DNA from: Streptomyces sp. MUM 178J
Lineage (GTDB): Bacteria > Actinomycetota > Actinomycetes > Streptomycetales > Streptomycetaceae
NCBI RefSeq assembly: GCF_022414575.1
Contig: NZ_JADWYQ010000016.1
Location: forward strand, 1-64,000
Direction: 5' to 3'
Length of the DNA stretch: 64,000 nt
The position numbers and the translations under genes are program-made. Of the stretch, positions 36,101 to 45,190 are shown in pieces. The notes beneath the pieces were generated by a model that did no database searches, was not told where the DNA came from, and saw nothing but the letters and a program-made list of their open reading frames with translations. Position 1 is the first letter of the stretch. Each line of letters begins with the position of its first letter.

Positions 36101-37600
36101 GCCGCAGGCCGTGCCGACCGCGCCGCGCTGGTCGAGGAGCTGGGAGAACGGCGTAGGGCCGCCGACCGGGAGAAGTCCGCCGTGTCCGGACAGCTGGGGA
36201 GGCTCGCCGGCCAGGCGCGCGCCGCGGCCGGTGAGGCCGAACGGGCGGGCGCGGCCGCCGCCAAGGCGCAGGAGGCGCTGGAGCGGGCCCGTGAGGACGC
36301 CGAGGAACTGGCCGAGCGGCTGCTCGTCGCCGAGGAGCTGCCGGTCGACGACGAGCCGGATGCCTCCGTACGCGACAGGCTCGCCGCCGACGGCGCGAAC
36401 GCACGTCAGACCGAGATGGAGGCCCGGCTCCAGGCCCGTACGCACGAGGAGCGCGTCAAGGCGCTCGCGGGCCGCGCGGACGCGCTCGACCGGGCCGCGC
36501 GCGCCGAGCGGGAGGCGCGGTCGCGGGCCGAACAGCGGCGTGCCCGGCTGCGCCACGAGGCCGCCGTCGCCTCCGCCGTCGCGGCGGGCGTACGGCAGCT
36601 GCTTGCGCATGTGGAGGTCTCGCTCGTCCGCGCCGAGCAGGAGCGCGCCGCCGCGGAGACGGCCAAGGCCGAGCGGGAGCGGGAGCTGGCCGCCGCCCGC
36701 AACGCCGGCCGCGAGCTGAAGGCCGAACTCGACAAGCTCACCGACTCGGTGCACCGGGGCGAGGTGCTCGGGGCCGAGAAGCGGCTGCGGATCGAGCAGT
36801 TGGAGACCAGGGCGCTGGAGGAGCTGGGGGTGGAGCCGGCCGGGCTGGTCGCCGAGTACGGCCCCGATCAGCCGGTGCCCCCGTCGCCGCCCGCCGAGGG
36901 CGAGGAGCTGCCGGAGGATCCGGAGCACCCGCGCAATCAGCCGAGGCCGTTCGTCCGCGCGGAGCAGGAGAAGCGGCTCAGGTCGGCCGAGCGGGCGTAT
37001 CAGCAGCTGGGCAAGGTCAACCCGCTGGCGCTGGAGGAGTTCGCGGCGCTTGAGGAGCGCCATAAGTTCCTGTCCGAGCAGCTCGAGGATCTGAAGAGGA
37101 CCAGGGCCGATCTGCTCCAGGTGGTCAAGGAGGTCGACGAGCGGGTCGAGCAGGTCTTCACGGAGGCGTACCGGGACACGGCCCGGGAGTTCGAGGGCGT
37201 TTTCTCCCGGCTCTTCCCGGGCGGCGAGGGCCGACTGGTGCTGACCGACCCGGACAACATGCTCACCACGGGCGTGGACGTCGAAGCCCGTCCGCCGGGC
37301 AAGAAGGTCAAGCGGCTGTCGCTGCTCTCCGGCGGGGAGCGTTCACTGACCGCGGTGGCCCTGCTGGTGTCGATCTTCAAGGCGCGGCCGAGCCCGTTCT
37401 ATGTGATGGACGAGGTCGAGGCGGCGCTGGACGACACCAATCTCCAGCGGCTCATCCGGATCATGCAGGAGCTCCAGGAGAGCTCCCAGCTGATCGTGAT
37501 CACTCACCAGAAGCGCACGATGGAGGTCGCGGACGCCCTCTACGGCGTCTCCATGCAGGGGGACGGCGTCTCCAAGGTGATCAGTCAGCGTCTTCGCTGA
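33158..37600 (+). CDS. smc: Chromosome partition protein SMC with a large hinge insertion
   Basis: Condensin-like ATPase that organises the chromosome. Walker A GPNGSGKS at residues 31-38; long coiled coils at ~170-500 and ~900-1250; signature LSGGERSLTAVALLVS (~1390); Walker B FYVMDEVEAALDD (~1415). The product has 1480 residues; actinobacterial SMC is normally ~1190. The excess is a Gly/Pro/Ala/Ser/Arg-rich segment (about 583-875, nt 34905-35790) in the hinge, between LLLAGLPGP and VLAAAVPVEGLVQGPEG. The frame stays open and both ATPase halves are intact. GTG start with TAGAGT (33144-33149) eight bases before, perhaps leaderless. Confidence 0.95.
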   Translation: MHLKAMTLRGFKSFASATTLRFEPGITCVVGPNGSGKSNVVDALSWVMGEQGAKSLRGGKMEDVIFAGTTGRPPLGRAEVSLTIDNSDGALPIDYAEVTITRIMFRNGGSEYQLNGDTCRLLDIQELLSDSGIGREMHVIVGQGQLDSVLHADPMGRRAFIEEAAGVLKHRKRKEKALRKLDAMQANLARVQDLTDELRRQLKPLGRQAAVARRAAVIQADLRDARLRLLADDLVGLQEALRAEIADEAALKERKEAAEAELKAALAREAALEEDVRRLAPRLTRAQQSWYELSQLAERVRGTISLADARVTSATAQPPEDRRGRDPEDLEREAARIREQEAELEAALEAAERALEDTVAHRAELERQLALEERRLKDAARVIADRREELARLGGKVSAARSRAASAQAEIDRLAAARDEAQQRAVAAQEEYEQLKAEVDGLEAGDTELAERYEAAKHELAAAEEALSETRDELAAAERGRAAVAARREALALGLRRKDGTGALLAARDRLGGLLGPAAELLTVAPGYEAPVAAALGAAADALAADDPATAAEAIRLLRKQDAGRATLLLAGLPGPDRPRTATCLPEGSASATTVPPGRQAPDGRVSSAGDTPGAGGAVPAGGRGAERSARPDGSADAPAGGPAPSGDARGFSAGGRVGRPGAPASVQPEGGASAEAAEACGLSAGGRVGRPGAPASVQPEGGPPAEAAEADRVLPGGRATRSAADSEGGPPGGSPAAAGGRAAESSARTSGSQGAPPVGPHAPFGPHAAGGAPVPACRQEEEGSVSATAGDGGGRQGGLPAVPHGAEWGVPEQADAPVSEGPRAVQPGAPGTATAAEGRRDGGAAPEPDGVGAVSGAGLESAGDPAPADRAAARTGVLAAAVPVEGLVQGPEGLLSAVRRLVHDMVVVGTLEDAEELVAAHPGLTAVTAEGDVLGAHFAQGGSAGAPSLLEVQASVDEAEAELQELERRCAELAACKDRAAAGRADRAALVEELGERRRAADREKSAVSGQLGRLAGQARAAAGEAERAGAAAAKAQEALERAREDAEELAERLLVAEELPVDDEPDASVRDRLAADGANARQTEMEARLQARTHEERVKALAGRADALDRAARAEREARSRAEQRRARLRHEAAVASAVAAGVRQLLAHVEVSLVRAEQERAAAETAKAERERELAAARNAGRELKAELDKLTDSVHRGEVLGAEKRLRIEQLETRALEELGVEPAGLVAEYGPDQPVPPSPPAEGEELPEDPEHPRNQPRPFVRAEQEKRLRSAERAYQQLGKVNPLALEEFAALEERHKFLSEQLEDLKRTRADLLQVVKEVDERVEQVFTEAYRDTAREFEGVFSRLFPGGEGRLVLTDPDNMLTTGVDVEARPPGKKVKRLSLLSGGERSLTAVALLVSIFKARPSPFYVMDEVEAALDDTNLQRLIRIMQELQESSQLIVITHQKRTMEVADALYGVSMQGDGVSKVISQRLR
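35112..35297 (+). repeat. 93-bp tandem repeat inside the smc hinge insertion
   Basis: Two copies start at 35114 and 35207, each encoding SAGGRVGRPGAPASVQPEGG followed by AEAAEA. Copies are nearly identical at DNA level. Third codon positions are unusually T-rich (GGT, GCT, CCT) for this gene, unlike the flanks. Confidence 0.85.
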
Positions 37601-37615
37601 TCGCTGACCCTCTCC

Positions 37616-38608
37616 TCAACCCACTGCCGCCCCGGCTCGCCCCTTGAGCCGGGGCAGCACGTTTTCGCAGAACAGATGCATGCTGCGCCAGCCCTCGTCC
37701 ACCGGCAGCCCGCCGCACAGCGGATGCAGCACCACACTCGGCGCGCCCTGATGAAGGCACTGGGCTGGCGTCAGCACCCGGTAGACGCCCTCGCGCCGCA
37801 GCTCCTCGACCGTCGTCGCCGCCGACCGCACCGCGGATCTGACGTCCTTCGACTGCCAGGAGGCATACATACGGGCCTCGTGCAGAAAGCACTCCCCGTG
37901 CTGAGCCCAGACGCGGTCCGGGTCCTCTGCCAGATGCACCAGAGGCGTGCGCTCCGCGGGCATCATGCAGAAGCCGTCCGTCCCGTACTGGGCGCGCACT
38001 TCCTCGTAGTACGCCCGCAGCTCCGGCAGATGCGCGCTGGGGAAGAACGGCAGCCCGAAGCGGGCCGCACGCCGGGCCGCCGCCCGTGAGGAGCCGCCGA
38101 CCAGCAGCGTCGGATGCGGCCGGGTGTACGGGCGCGGGGTGACCGTCACCGTGCGGCCCCGGAACGAGAACGGCTCACCCCGCCAGGCCGTGAGCAGGGT
38201 CTCGACCAGCTCGTCCTGGAGCAGACCGCGCCTGCCCCACTCCACGCCCAGCTGCTCGTACTCCGCGGGCCGGTAGCCGATCCCGGCCACCGTGATCAGC
38301 CGCCCCTTGCCGATCAGATCCAGCACGGCGATGTCCTCGGCCAGCCGCAGCGGGTCGTACAGCGGGCCGATGATCGCCGAGACGGTGACCGAGATACGGC
38401 GCGTGGCTCCGAGCACCGCCCCCGCGAAGACGAAGGGGGAGGGCAGCCAGTTGTCCTGCGCGCCGTGGTGCTCCTCCGTCTGCACGGTGTCGATTCCGCG
38501 GTCATCGGCGTACGCGGCCATCTCCAGCGCCGCCCGGTAGCGCTCCGCCAGCGCCTCGGGCGTTCCTGCGGGGTCGACGAGGTTGAACCGGACCACGGTG
38601 AACGCCAT
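37616..38608 (-). CDS. LLM-class flavin-dependent oxidoreductase
   Basis: 330 residues, luciferase-like TIM barrel: FNLVDPAGTPEALAERYRAA, VQTEEHHGAQDNWLPSPFVF, GKGRLITVAGIGYRPAEYEQ and PHPTLLVGGSSRAAARRAAR. Uses FMN or F420. cofC in this window fits an F420-producing host but proves nothing about this protein's cofactor. AGGGGGC precedes ATG 38608. Convergent with smc; a hairpin lies at its 3' end. Confidence 0.88.
   Translation of the reverse strand: MAFTVVRFNLVDPAGTPEALAERYRAALEMAAYADDRGIDTVQTEEHHGAQDNWLPSPFVFAGAVLGATRRISVTVSAIIGPLYDPLRLAEDIAVLDLIGKGRLITVAGIGYRPAEYEQLGVEWGRRGLLQDELVETLLTAWRGEPFSFRGRTVTVTPRPYTRPHPTLLVGGSSRAAARRAARFGLPFFPSAHLPELRAYYEEVRAQYGTDGFCMMPAERTPLVHLAEDPDRVWAQHGECFLHEARMYASWQSKDVRSAVRSAATTVEELRREGVYRVLTPAQCLHQGAPSVVLHPLCGGLPVDEGWRSMHLFCENVLPRLKGRAGAAVG
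37629..37655. terminator. Hairpin at the smc/LLM convergence
   Basis: GCCCCGGCTC (37629-37638), seven-base loop, GAGCCGGGGC (37646-37655). It lies inside the last codons of the LLM gene and just after the smc stop, so it may end smc transcription. Confidence 0.55.
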
Positions 38609-39082
38609 GGGGAGCCCCCTGAAGCCGAGTGAACCTGGCGAAGTGCGACGCTAGCTGACACGGCATCAGTTGGACAGGGTGCGGGCGTGCGCCTCCCATC
38701 GGCGGCCGGCTCCGCGCCGACCGCCGCCGCGCCCGACCGGTGCGCTCCCCGGCGGGCACGGGCCCGAAGGGCGCCGCTCTCCGTCGCGCCTTCGATCGCG
38801 CAGGCCACGGGGCATGCGGGCGCTCCGTATGACGGGCCGGCGCCGTGGCGGCTGGGCGGCCGTGGCGGCAGGACGGCAGGCGGCTGTGGCGGCAGGGCGG
38901 CTGGCGGCCGGGCGGCAGGGCGGCGGCGGCGGGCAGGCGGCAGGCCCGCAGGCGCAGGCGGCAAGGAGGGAGCCTGCAAGATCGTATGGATCGACCAAAA
39001 GGTCCAAACGGGGCCGGAAGTCGTTGTGTGACCCTCCCGGACCGTCGACCGCGACCCGCGGTGGCCGATACTGGGTGGCGTT
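38609..39082. other. GGCGGC-rich gap between LLM gene and ftsY
   Basis: About 470 bases. 38845-38965 is a run of GGCGG(C/A) and GGCAG units of low complexity. GATACT (39067-39072) ten bases before the ftsY ATG is a -10 candidate. No gene supported. Confidence 0.5.
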
Positions 39083-40306
39083 ATGGACATCGTCATCCTT
39101 GCTGTAGTCATCGCCCTGGTCGCGATCGGCGCGATCAGCGGGCTGGTGGTCGGCAGTCGCAAGAAGAAGCAGCTGCCCTCCCCGCCGCCGCCCAGCGCGC
39201 CGACCATCACCGCTCCGCCCGCCGAGCCGCACGTCGGCGACGAGGCGGAGACACCGCGCGACGAGCCGCGCCGCACCATCGAAGAAGTCGGCCTCCCCGA
39301 AGCCGAGCAGGCGGTCGAGACGCCGGTGGCGGTGGAGGGCCCGGTCATCGCCGAGCCCGCCGCCCCCGAGATCGAGATCCCCGAGCCCACGGCCGGCCGC
39401 CTCGTCCGGCTGCGTGCCCGCCTCGCCCGCTCGCAGAACTCGCTCGGCAAGGGGCTGCTCACCCTGCTGTCCCGCGAGCACCTCGACGAGGACACCTGGG
39501 AGGAGATCGAGGACACCCTCCTCACCGCCGATGTGGGCGTCGCCCCCACCCAGGAGCTGGTCGAGCGGCTGCGCGAGCGGGTGAAGGTCCTCGGCACCCG
39601 CACCCCGGAGCAGCTGCGCACCCTGCTCCGCGAGGAGCTGCTCACCTTGGTCGGCTCCGACCTCGACCGCGAGGTCAAGACGGAGAGCGGACTTGAGACC
39701 CCGGGCGTCGTCATGGTCGTCGGCGTCAACGGCACCGGAAAGACCACCACCACCGGCAAGCTGGCGCGGGTTCTGGTCGCCGACGGGCGCTCGGTCGTGC
39801 TGGGCGCGGCCGACACCTTCCGCGCGGCGGCCGCCGACCAGCTCCAGACATGGGGTGAGCGGGTCGGCGCGCGCACCGTGCGCGGCCCCGAGGGCGGCGA
39901 CCCGGCCTCCATCGCCTTCGACGCGGTCAAGGAGGGCATCGCGGAGAGCGCCGATGTCGTCCTGATCGACACGGCGGGCCGGCTGCACACCAAGACCGGT
40001 CTGATGGACGAGCTGGGGAAGGTCAAGCGCGTCGTGGAGAAGCACGGCCCGCTGGACGAGGTCCTGCTGGTCCTGGACGCCACGACCGGCCAGAACGGCC
40101 TGGTGCAGGCGAGGGTCTTCGCGGAGGTCGTGGACATCACCGGCATCGTGCTGACCAAGCTGGACGGCACGGCGAAGGGCGGCATCGTCGTCTCCGTCCA
40201 GCGTGAGCTGGGTGTGCCGGTGAAGCTGGTGGGGCTGGGCGAGGGCCCGGACGATCTGGCGCCCTTCGAGCCGGAGGCCTTCATCGACGCCCTGATCGGC
40301 GACTGA
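39083..40306 (+). CDS. ftsY: Signal recognition particle receptor FtsY
   Basis: GTPase that docks SRP-ribosome complexes at the membrane. An N-terminal hydrophobic helix (IVILAVVIALVAIGAISGLV) anchors it, typical of actinobacteria. An acidic/Pro-rich linker follows, then the NG domain: GVNGTGKTTTTGKLA (G1), DTAGRLHTKTG, and TKLDGTAKGGIV. 407 residues. It acts with Ffh, encoded at 47763. Confidence 0.97.
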   Translation: MDIVILAVVIALVAIGAISGLVVGSRKKKQLPSPPPPSAPTITAPPAEPHVGDEAETPRDEPRRTIEEVGLPEAEQAVETPVAVEGPVIAEPAAPEIEIPEPTAGRLVRLRARLARSQNSLGKGLLTLLSREHLDEDTWEEIEDTLLTADVGVAPTQELVERLRERVKVLGTRTPEQLRTLLREELLTLVGSDLDREVKTESGLETPGVVMVVGVNGTGKTTTTGKLARVLVADGRSVVLGAADTFRAAAADQLQTWGERVGARTVRGPEGGDPASIAFDAVKEGIAESADVVLIDTAGRLHTKTGLMDELGKVKRVVEKHGPLDEVLLVLDATTGQNGLVQARVFAEVVDITGIVLTKLDGTAKGGIVVSVQRELGVPVKLVGLGEGPDDLAPFEPEAFIDALIGD

Positions 40307-40392
40307 GCGGAAGCCCTCTACGGCCTCGTCCGGCGCAGGCCCCTGCGCGTCGGCCGGTCAGACGGGGTCCGTGCCAGAGGACCGCCACGGGC

Positions 40393-40431
40393 GAGCGCCC
40401 CACCGCATGGTGCAGATGCAGTGGGGCGCTC
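40393..40431 (+). terminator. Terminator after ftsY
   Basis: GAGCGCCCCAC (40393-40403) pairs with GTGGGGCGCTC (40421-40431) around a 17-base loop. It lies between convergent ftsY and the prim-pol gene. Confidence 0.6.
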
Positions 40432-40458
40432 CCATGTATATACCGGCGTGGGCGTCGG

Positions 40459-41136
40459 TCACCGGGGCACAGGCGACCGATGGCAGATATACGCCAAGGT
40501 GCCCAATAGCAGCCTGGCCTGCGGCGGAGCGCCGGCGGTGTCCAGCGACGGCGGTCGCAGCCAGCGGGCGGGCCCCAGGCCGGCGTGGTCCGACGGCGGC
40601 GCGGTGATGTACGCCCCCGGGCCCAGGCAGCGCAGATCCAGATCCGCGTCGTCCCATCCCATGCGGTAGAGCAGCTCAGGCAGATCGGCCGCGGCCCCCG
40701 GGGCGACGAAGAACTGGCAGCGCCCGTCCGGCGTAGCCGACACCGGCCCGAGCGGCAGCCCCATGCGCTCCAGCCGGAGCAGCGCGCGCCGCCCGGCGGG
40801 CGCCGCGACGTCCAGGACGTCGAAGTCGCGGCCGGCCGGCAGCAGCAGCGCCGCCCCCGGAACCTCCGACCAGGCTTTCGTCGCGTCGTCGAGCGTCGCG
40901 CCGGACGGGACCTCAAGAGCGAAGTCGAGCGGGTGCGCCCCCGGGGACGCGCAGCACGGATCGCCGCACGAGCACACGCCGTCCGCGGCCCGGGCGCCCG
41001 GGACTACGGACCAGCCCCACAGTCCTGTGTACTCGGCCACCGCCGTGCAGTCGTTCGTCCGGCCGCGCCGCCATGAGCCGGGCCGGAGCTGACCGATCCC
41101 GCTGATCCCCCGGCTGCCGCCGATCGTGAAGCCCAT
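40459..41136 (-). CDS. Bifunctional DNA primase/polymerase-domain protein
   Basis: 225 residues. WSVVPGARAADGVCSCGDPC, then CASPGAHPLDFALEV, resembles the N-terminal prim-pol domain (PF09250) with its Cys-rich loop; later GCxxDVLD-like and PDGRCQFFVAPG segments fit the fold. The catalytic acidic residues are not obvious, so enzyme activity is doubtful. GGAGGGGGC precedes ATG 41136. A prim-pol-like gene beside nsdA is conserved in streptomycetes as I recall. Confidence 0.75.
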   Translation of the reverse strand: MGFTIGGSRGISGIGQLRPGSWRRGRTNDCTAVAEYTGLWGWSVVPGARAADGVCSCGDPCCASPGAHPLDFALEVPSGATLDDATKAWSEVPGAALLLPAGRDFDVLDVAAPAGRRALLRLERMGLPLGPVSATPDGRCQFFVAPGAAADLPELLYRMGWDDADLDLRCLGPGAYITAPPSDHAGLGPARWLRPPSLDTAGAPPQARLLLGTLAYICHRSPVPR

Positions 41137-41735
41137 GCCCCCTCCAACGGGTGGATGTCGCCGGTGGTTACGAACTGAAGTCTCCCTGTGACCGAGCGTC
41201 GCCGGCGGTAGGGATTCGGCGGCGCACAGTGGCATAAGGGGTGGTGCGGACAGCTGCGAGCGCCCCCGCGGGCAACAGTCCACTGCCTCCCGATCGTCAT
41301 GGGTTCAGTGAATCGCGACTTGCGGCAGTCGAGTTCATTCGCAGGGGTGGCGAATGGTGGCGTTTACTCAATCCCCCTCGCTGGACCCGTGATCGTAGGA
41401 CTACTTTGGGTGCGCGAGCTCTGGAGTTCAGCGCACCAGCGGGTATGCCGCAGGCAACTCGCCACCGTGTGCGTGTGGTTCGAAGGAGCTCCGCGTCCGT
41501 CACGGGCCACCGCGACAGGCGGCATTCTGATGGGGCTTTCGAGAGATCCGGCGGGAAGCGAGCCAGCGGCAGCCGGATCGGGAGAAGCGGGCAACCGGTT
41601 CCGGGCGGGGTGGAACCGAGCGGAACCGACAAACGACAGATTCGGCGACCCGGCCGCTCGACCGAGCGGAGGGCGGCGACAAGGACGACGAGGCCGACGT
41701 CACTACTTCGGCGAAGGCGAACAGGGGGCACATCA
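41137..41735. other. Gap upstream of nsdA
   Basis: About 600 bases. The nsdA frame is open through it, but its translation is arginine-rich without homology, and the clear ribosome site lies at 41723-41728. Probably the promoter region; no palindrome or RNA structure stands out. Confidence 0.45.
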
Positions 41736-43202
41736 GTGGGCGGCAGCGGCGCAGACGGTACATCCGCCGGCAAGCGCCCGAACGAGCAGTTGGGCTCGTG
41801 GTTCGTGCGCAGCGGCTGGTCCAAGGGCGAGCTCGCGCGTCAAGTGAACCGCCGGGCGCGCCAGATGGGCGCACACCACATCAGCACGGACACCTCTCGG
41901 GTGCGCCGCTGGCTCGACGGCGAGCAGCCGCGCGAGCCGATCCCGCGGATCCTCTCCGAACTGTTCTCCGAACGCTTCGGGAGCGTCGTCGCCGTGGAGG
42001 ACCTCGGTCTGCGGGCAGGCCATCAGTCACCCTCCGTGTCCGGAGTGGACCTTCCCTGGGCGGGCCCGCAGACCGTCTCCCTGTTGAGCGAGTTCTCGCG
42101 CAGCGACCTGATGCTGGCCCGCCGGGGCTTCCTCGGCACCTCGCTGGCGCTGGCCGCGGGACCCGCGCTCATCGAGCCCATGCAGCGCTGGCTGGTGCCC
42201 ACCCCGCCGGGTGAGAGCCCCGCCCCCGCCCCGGGGGGCCGGCCGGCCCGGCTCTCCCAGCCCGAGCTGGACCTGCTGGAATCCACCACCGCCATGTTCC
42301 GCACCTGGGACGCCCAGTGCGGCGGCGGGCTCCGCCGCAAGGCCGTCGTCGGACAGCTGCACGAGGTCACCGACCTGTTGCAGGAGCCCCAGCCGCCCGC
42401 CACCGCCAAGCGGCTGTTCAAATGCGCCGCGGAGCTGGCCGAGCTGGCCGGCTGGATGAGCTATGACGTCGGCCTCCAGCCCACCGCCCAGAAGTACTTC
42501 GTCCTCGGGCTGCACGCCGCCAAGGAAGCGGGGGAGAAGTCACTCGGCTCCTACATCCTCTCCTCCATGAGCCGCCAGATGATCCACCTCGGACGGCCCG
42601 ACGACGCCCTGGAACTCATCCACCTCGCGCAGTACGGCAGCCGTGACTGCGCCACCGCGCGCACCCAGGCCATGCTGTATGCGATGGAGGCCCGCGCCTA
42701 CGCGAACATGGGCCAGCCCAGCAAGACCAAGCGAGCCGTCCGCATGGCGGAGGACACCTTCTCCGACGTCGGCCTGGACGGCGAGCCGGAGCCCGACTGG
42801 ATCCGCTTCTTCTCCGAAGCGGAACTCAACGCGGAAAACGCTCACTCCTACCGCGACCTCGCCTATGTCGCGGGCCGCAGCCCCACCTACGCGTCGCTCG
42901 CCGAACCGCTGATGGAGCGCGCCGTCCAGCTCTTCGGCGAGGACAAGGTGCACCAGCGGTCGTACGCACTCAATCTGATCGGCATGGCCACCGTCCATCT
43001 GCTGAAGCGGGAGCCCGAGCAGGCCACGACGCTGGCCGGCAAGGCGCTCGGCACTGCGAAGTCGGTCCGCTCGGAGCGGGTCAACACCCGGCTGCGCAAG
43101 ACCGTGGACACGGCCGCACGCGACTTCGGGGACGTACCGGAAGTCGTCCAGTTCACCGACTACCTCACCACTCAGCTCCCTGAGACGGCCGAAGCCGTCT
43201 AG
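41736..43202 (+). CDS. nsdA: NsdA, negative regulator of differentiation and antibiotics
   Basis: 488 residues. GTSAGKRPNEQLGSWFVRSG and SWSKGELARQV-type N-terminal region, then RRWLDGEQPREPIPRILSEL, are the NsdA hallmark. The C-terminal two thirds have helical TPR-like repeats (AKRLFKCAAELAELAGWMSY, YFVLGLHAAKEAGEKSLGSY). In S. coelicolor NsdA loss raises antibiotic production and sporulation (established). GTG 41736 has AGGGGG seven bases upstream. A short hydrophobic stretch SLALAAGPALIEPM lies at ~140. Confidence 0.92.
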   Translation: MGGSGADGTSAGKRPNEQLGSWFVRSGWSKGELARQVNRRARQMGAHHISTDTSRVRRWLDGEQPREPIPRILSELFSERFGSVVAVEDLGLRAGHQSPSVSGVDLPWAGPQTVSLLSEFSRSDLMLARRGFLGTSLALAAGPALIEPMQRWLVPTPPGESPAPAPGGRPARLSQPELDLLESTTAMFRTWDAQCGGGLRRKAVVGQLHEVTDLLQEPQPPATAKRLFKCAAELAELAGWMSYDVGLQPTAQKYFVLGLHAAKEAGEKSLGSYILSSMSRQMIHLGRPDDALELIHLAQYGSRDCATARTQAMLYAMEARAYANMGQPSKTKRAVRMAEDTFSDVGLDGEPEPDWIRFFSEAELNAENAHSYRDLAYVAGRSPTYASLAEPLMERAVQLFGEDKVHQRSYALNLIGMATVHLLKREPEQATTLAGKALGTAKSVRSERVNTRLRKTVDTAARDFGDVPEVVQFTDYLTTQLPETAEAV

Positions 43203-43363
43203 GACCGGAGCACCCACCGGAACCCCGGCCGCGACGCCCACCCCCTACAGGCCGACTCGGCTCCCCCACGCCAGGTCAGACAGGTGGCCGTCGCGGCCGG
43301 CCGTGCGACGTGCCGCAGATGGTATCTGCGGCCCCCCGCCCCCACCCGCCGGTTCATGGGCCT

Positions 43364-43399
43364 GTAACACGCCGGACTTCTTCGTCACTGGCGTGAAAC
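43364..43399 (+). promoter_or_regulatory. GlnR operator upstream of amtB
   Basis: GTAAC (43364-43368), GACTT (43374-43378), GTCAC (43384-43388) and GAAAC (43395-43399) follow the GlnR pattern gTnAC-n6-GaAAC-n6-gTnAC-n6-GaAAC, with the second and its spacing imperfect. GlnR activates amtB-glnK-glnD under nitrogen limitation in Streptomyces (known). Confidence 0.75.
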
Positions 43400-43507
43400 A
43401 TCGAGCTGCTCTGACCGAAACGGCGCTGCGCCACGCTCCTCAGCACAGTCGGCCCACCCCCACGGCATCCGCACGGGCCGTTCCGACCCACTGAGGAGAC
43501 GCTGGCC

Positions 43508-45144
<1,637 letters not shown>

Positions 45145-45190
45145 GCCGCACCGGACCGACCACGCCGGACACGGAAAAAGGAGCTGCTGG

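Noticed and set aside
32690..37063. 1457-codon open frame antisense to smc
   Set aside because: Strong GC bias keeps antisense frames open in Streptomyces. The translation is Arg/Gly/Leu-rich with no family match, while the plus strand is clearly SMC.
41241..41735. N-terminal extension of nsdA by 165 codons
   Set aside because: Translation is arginine-rich and unlike NsdA; GTG 41736 has a proper ribosome site.
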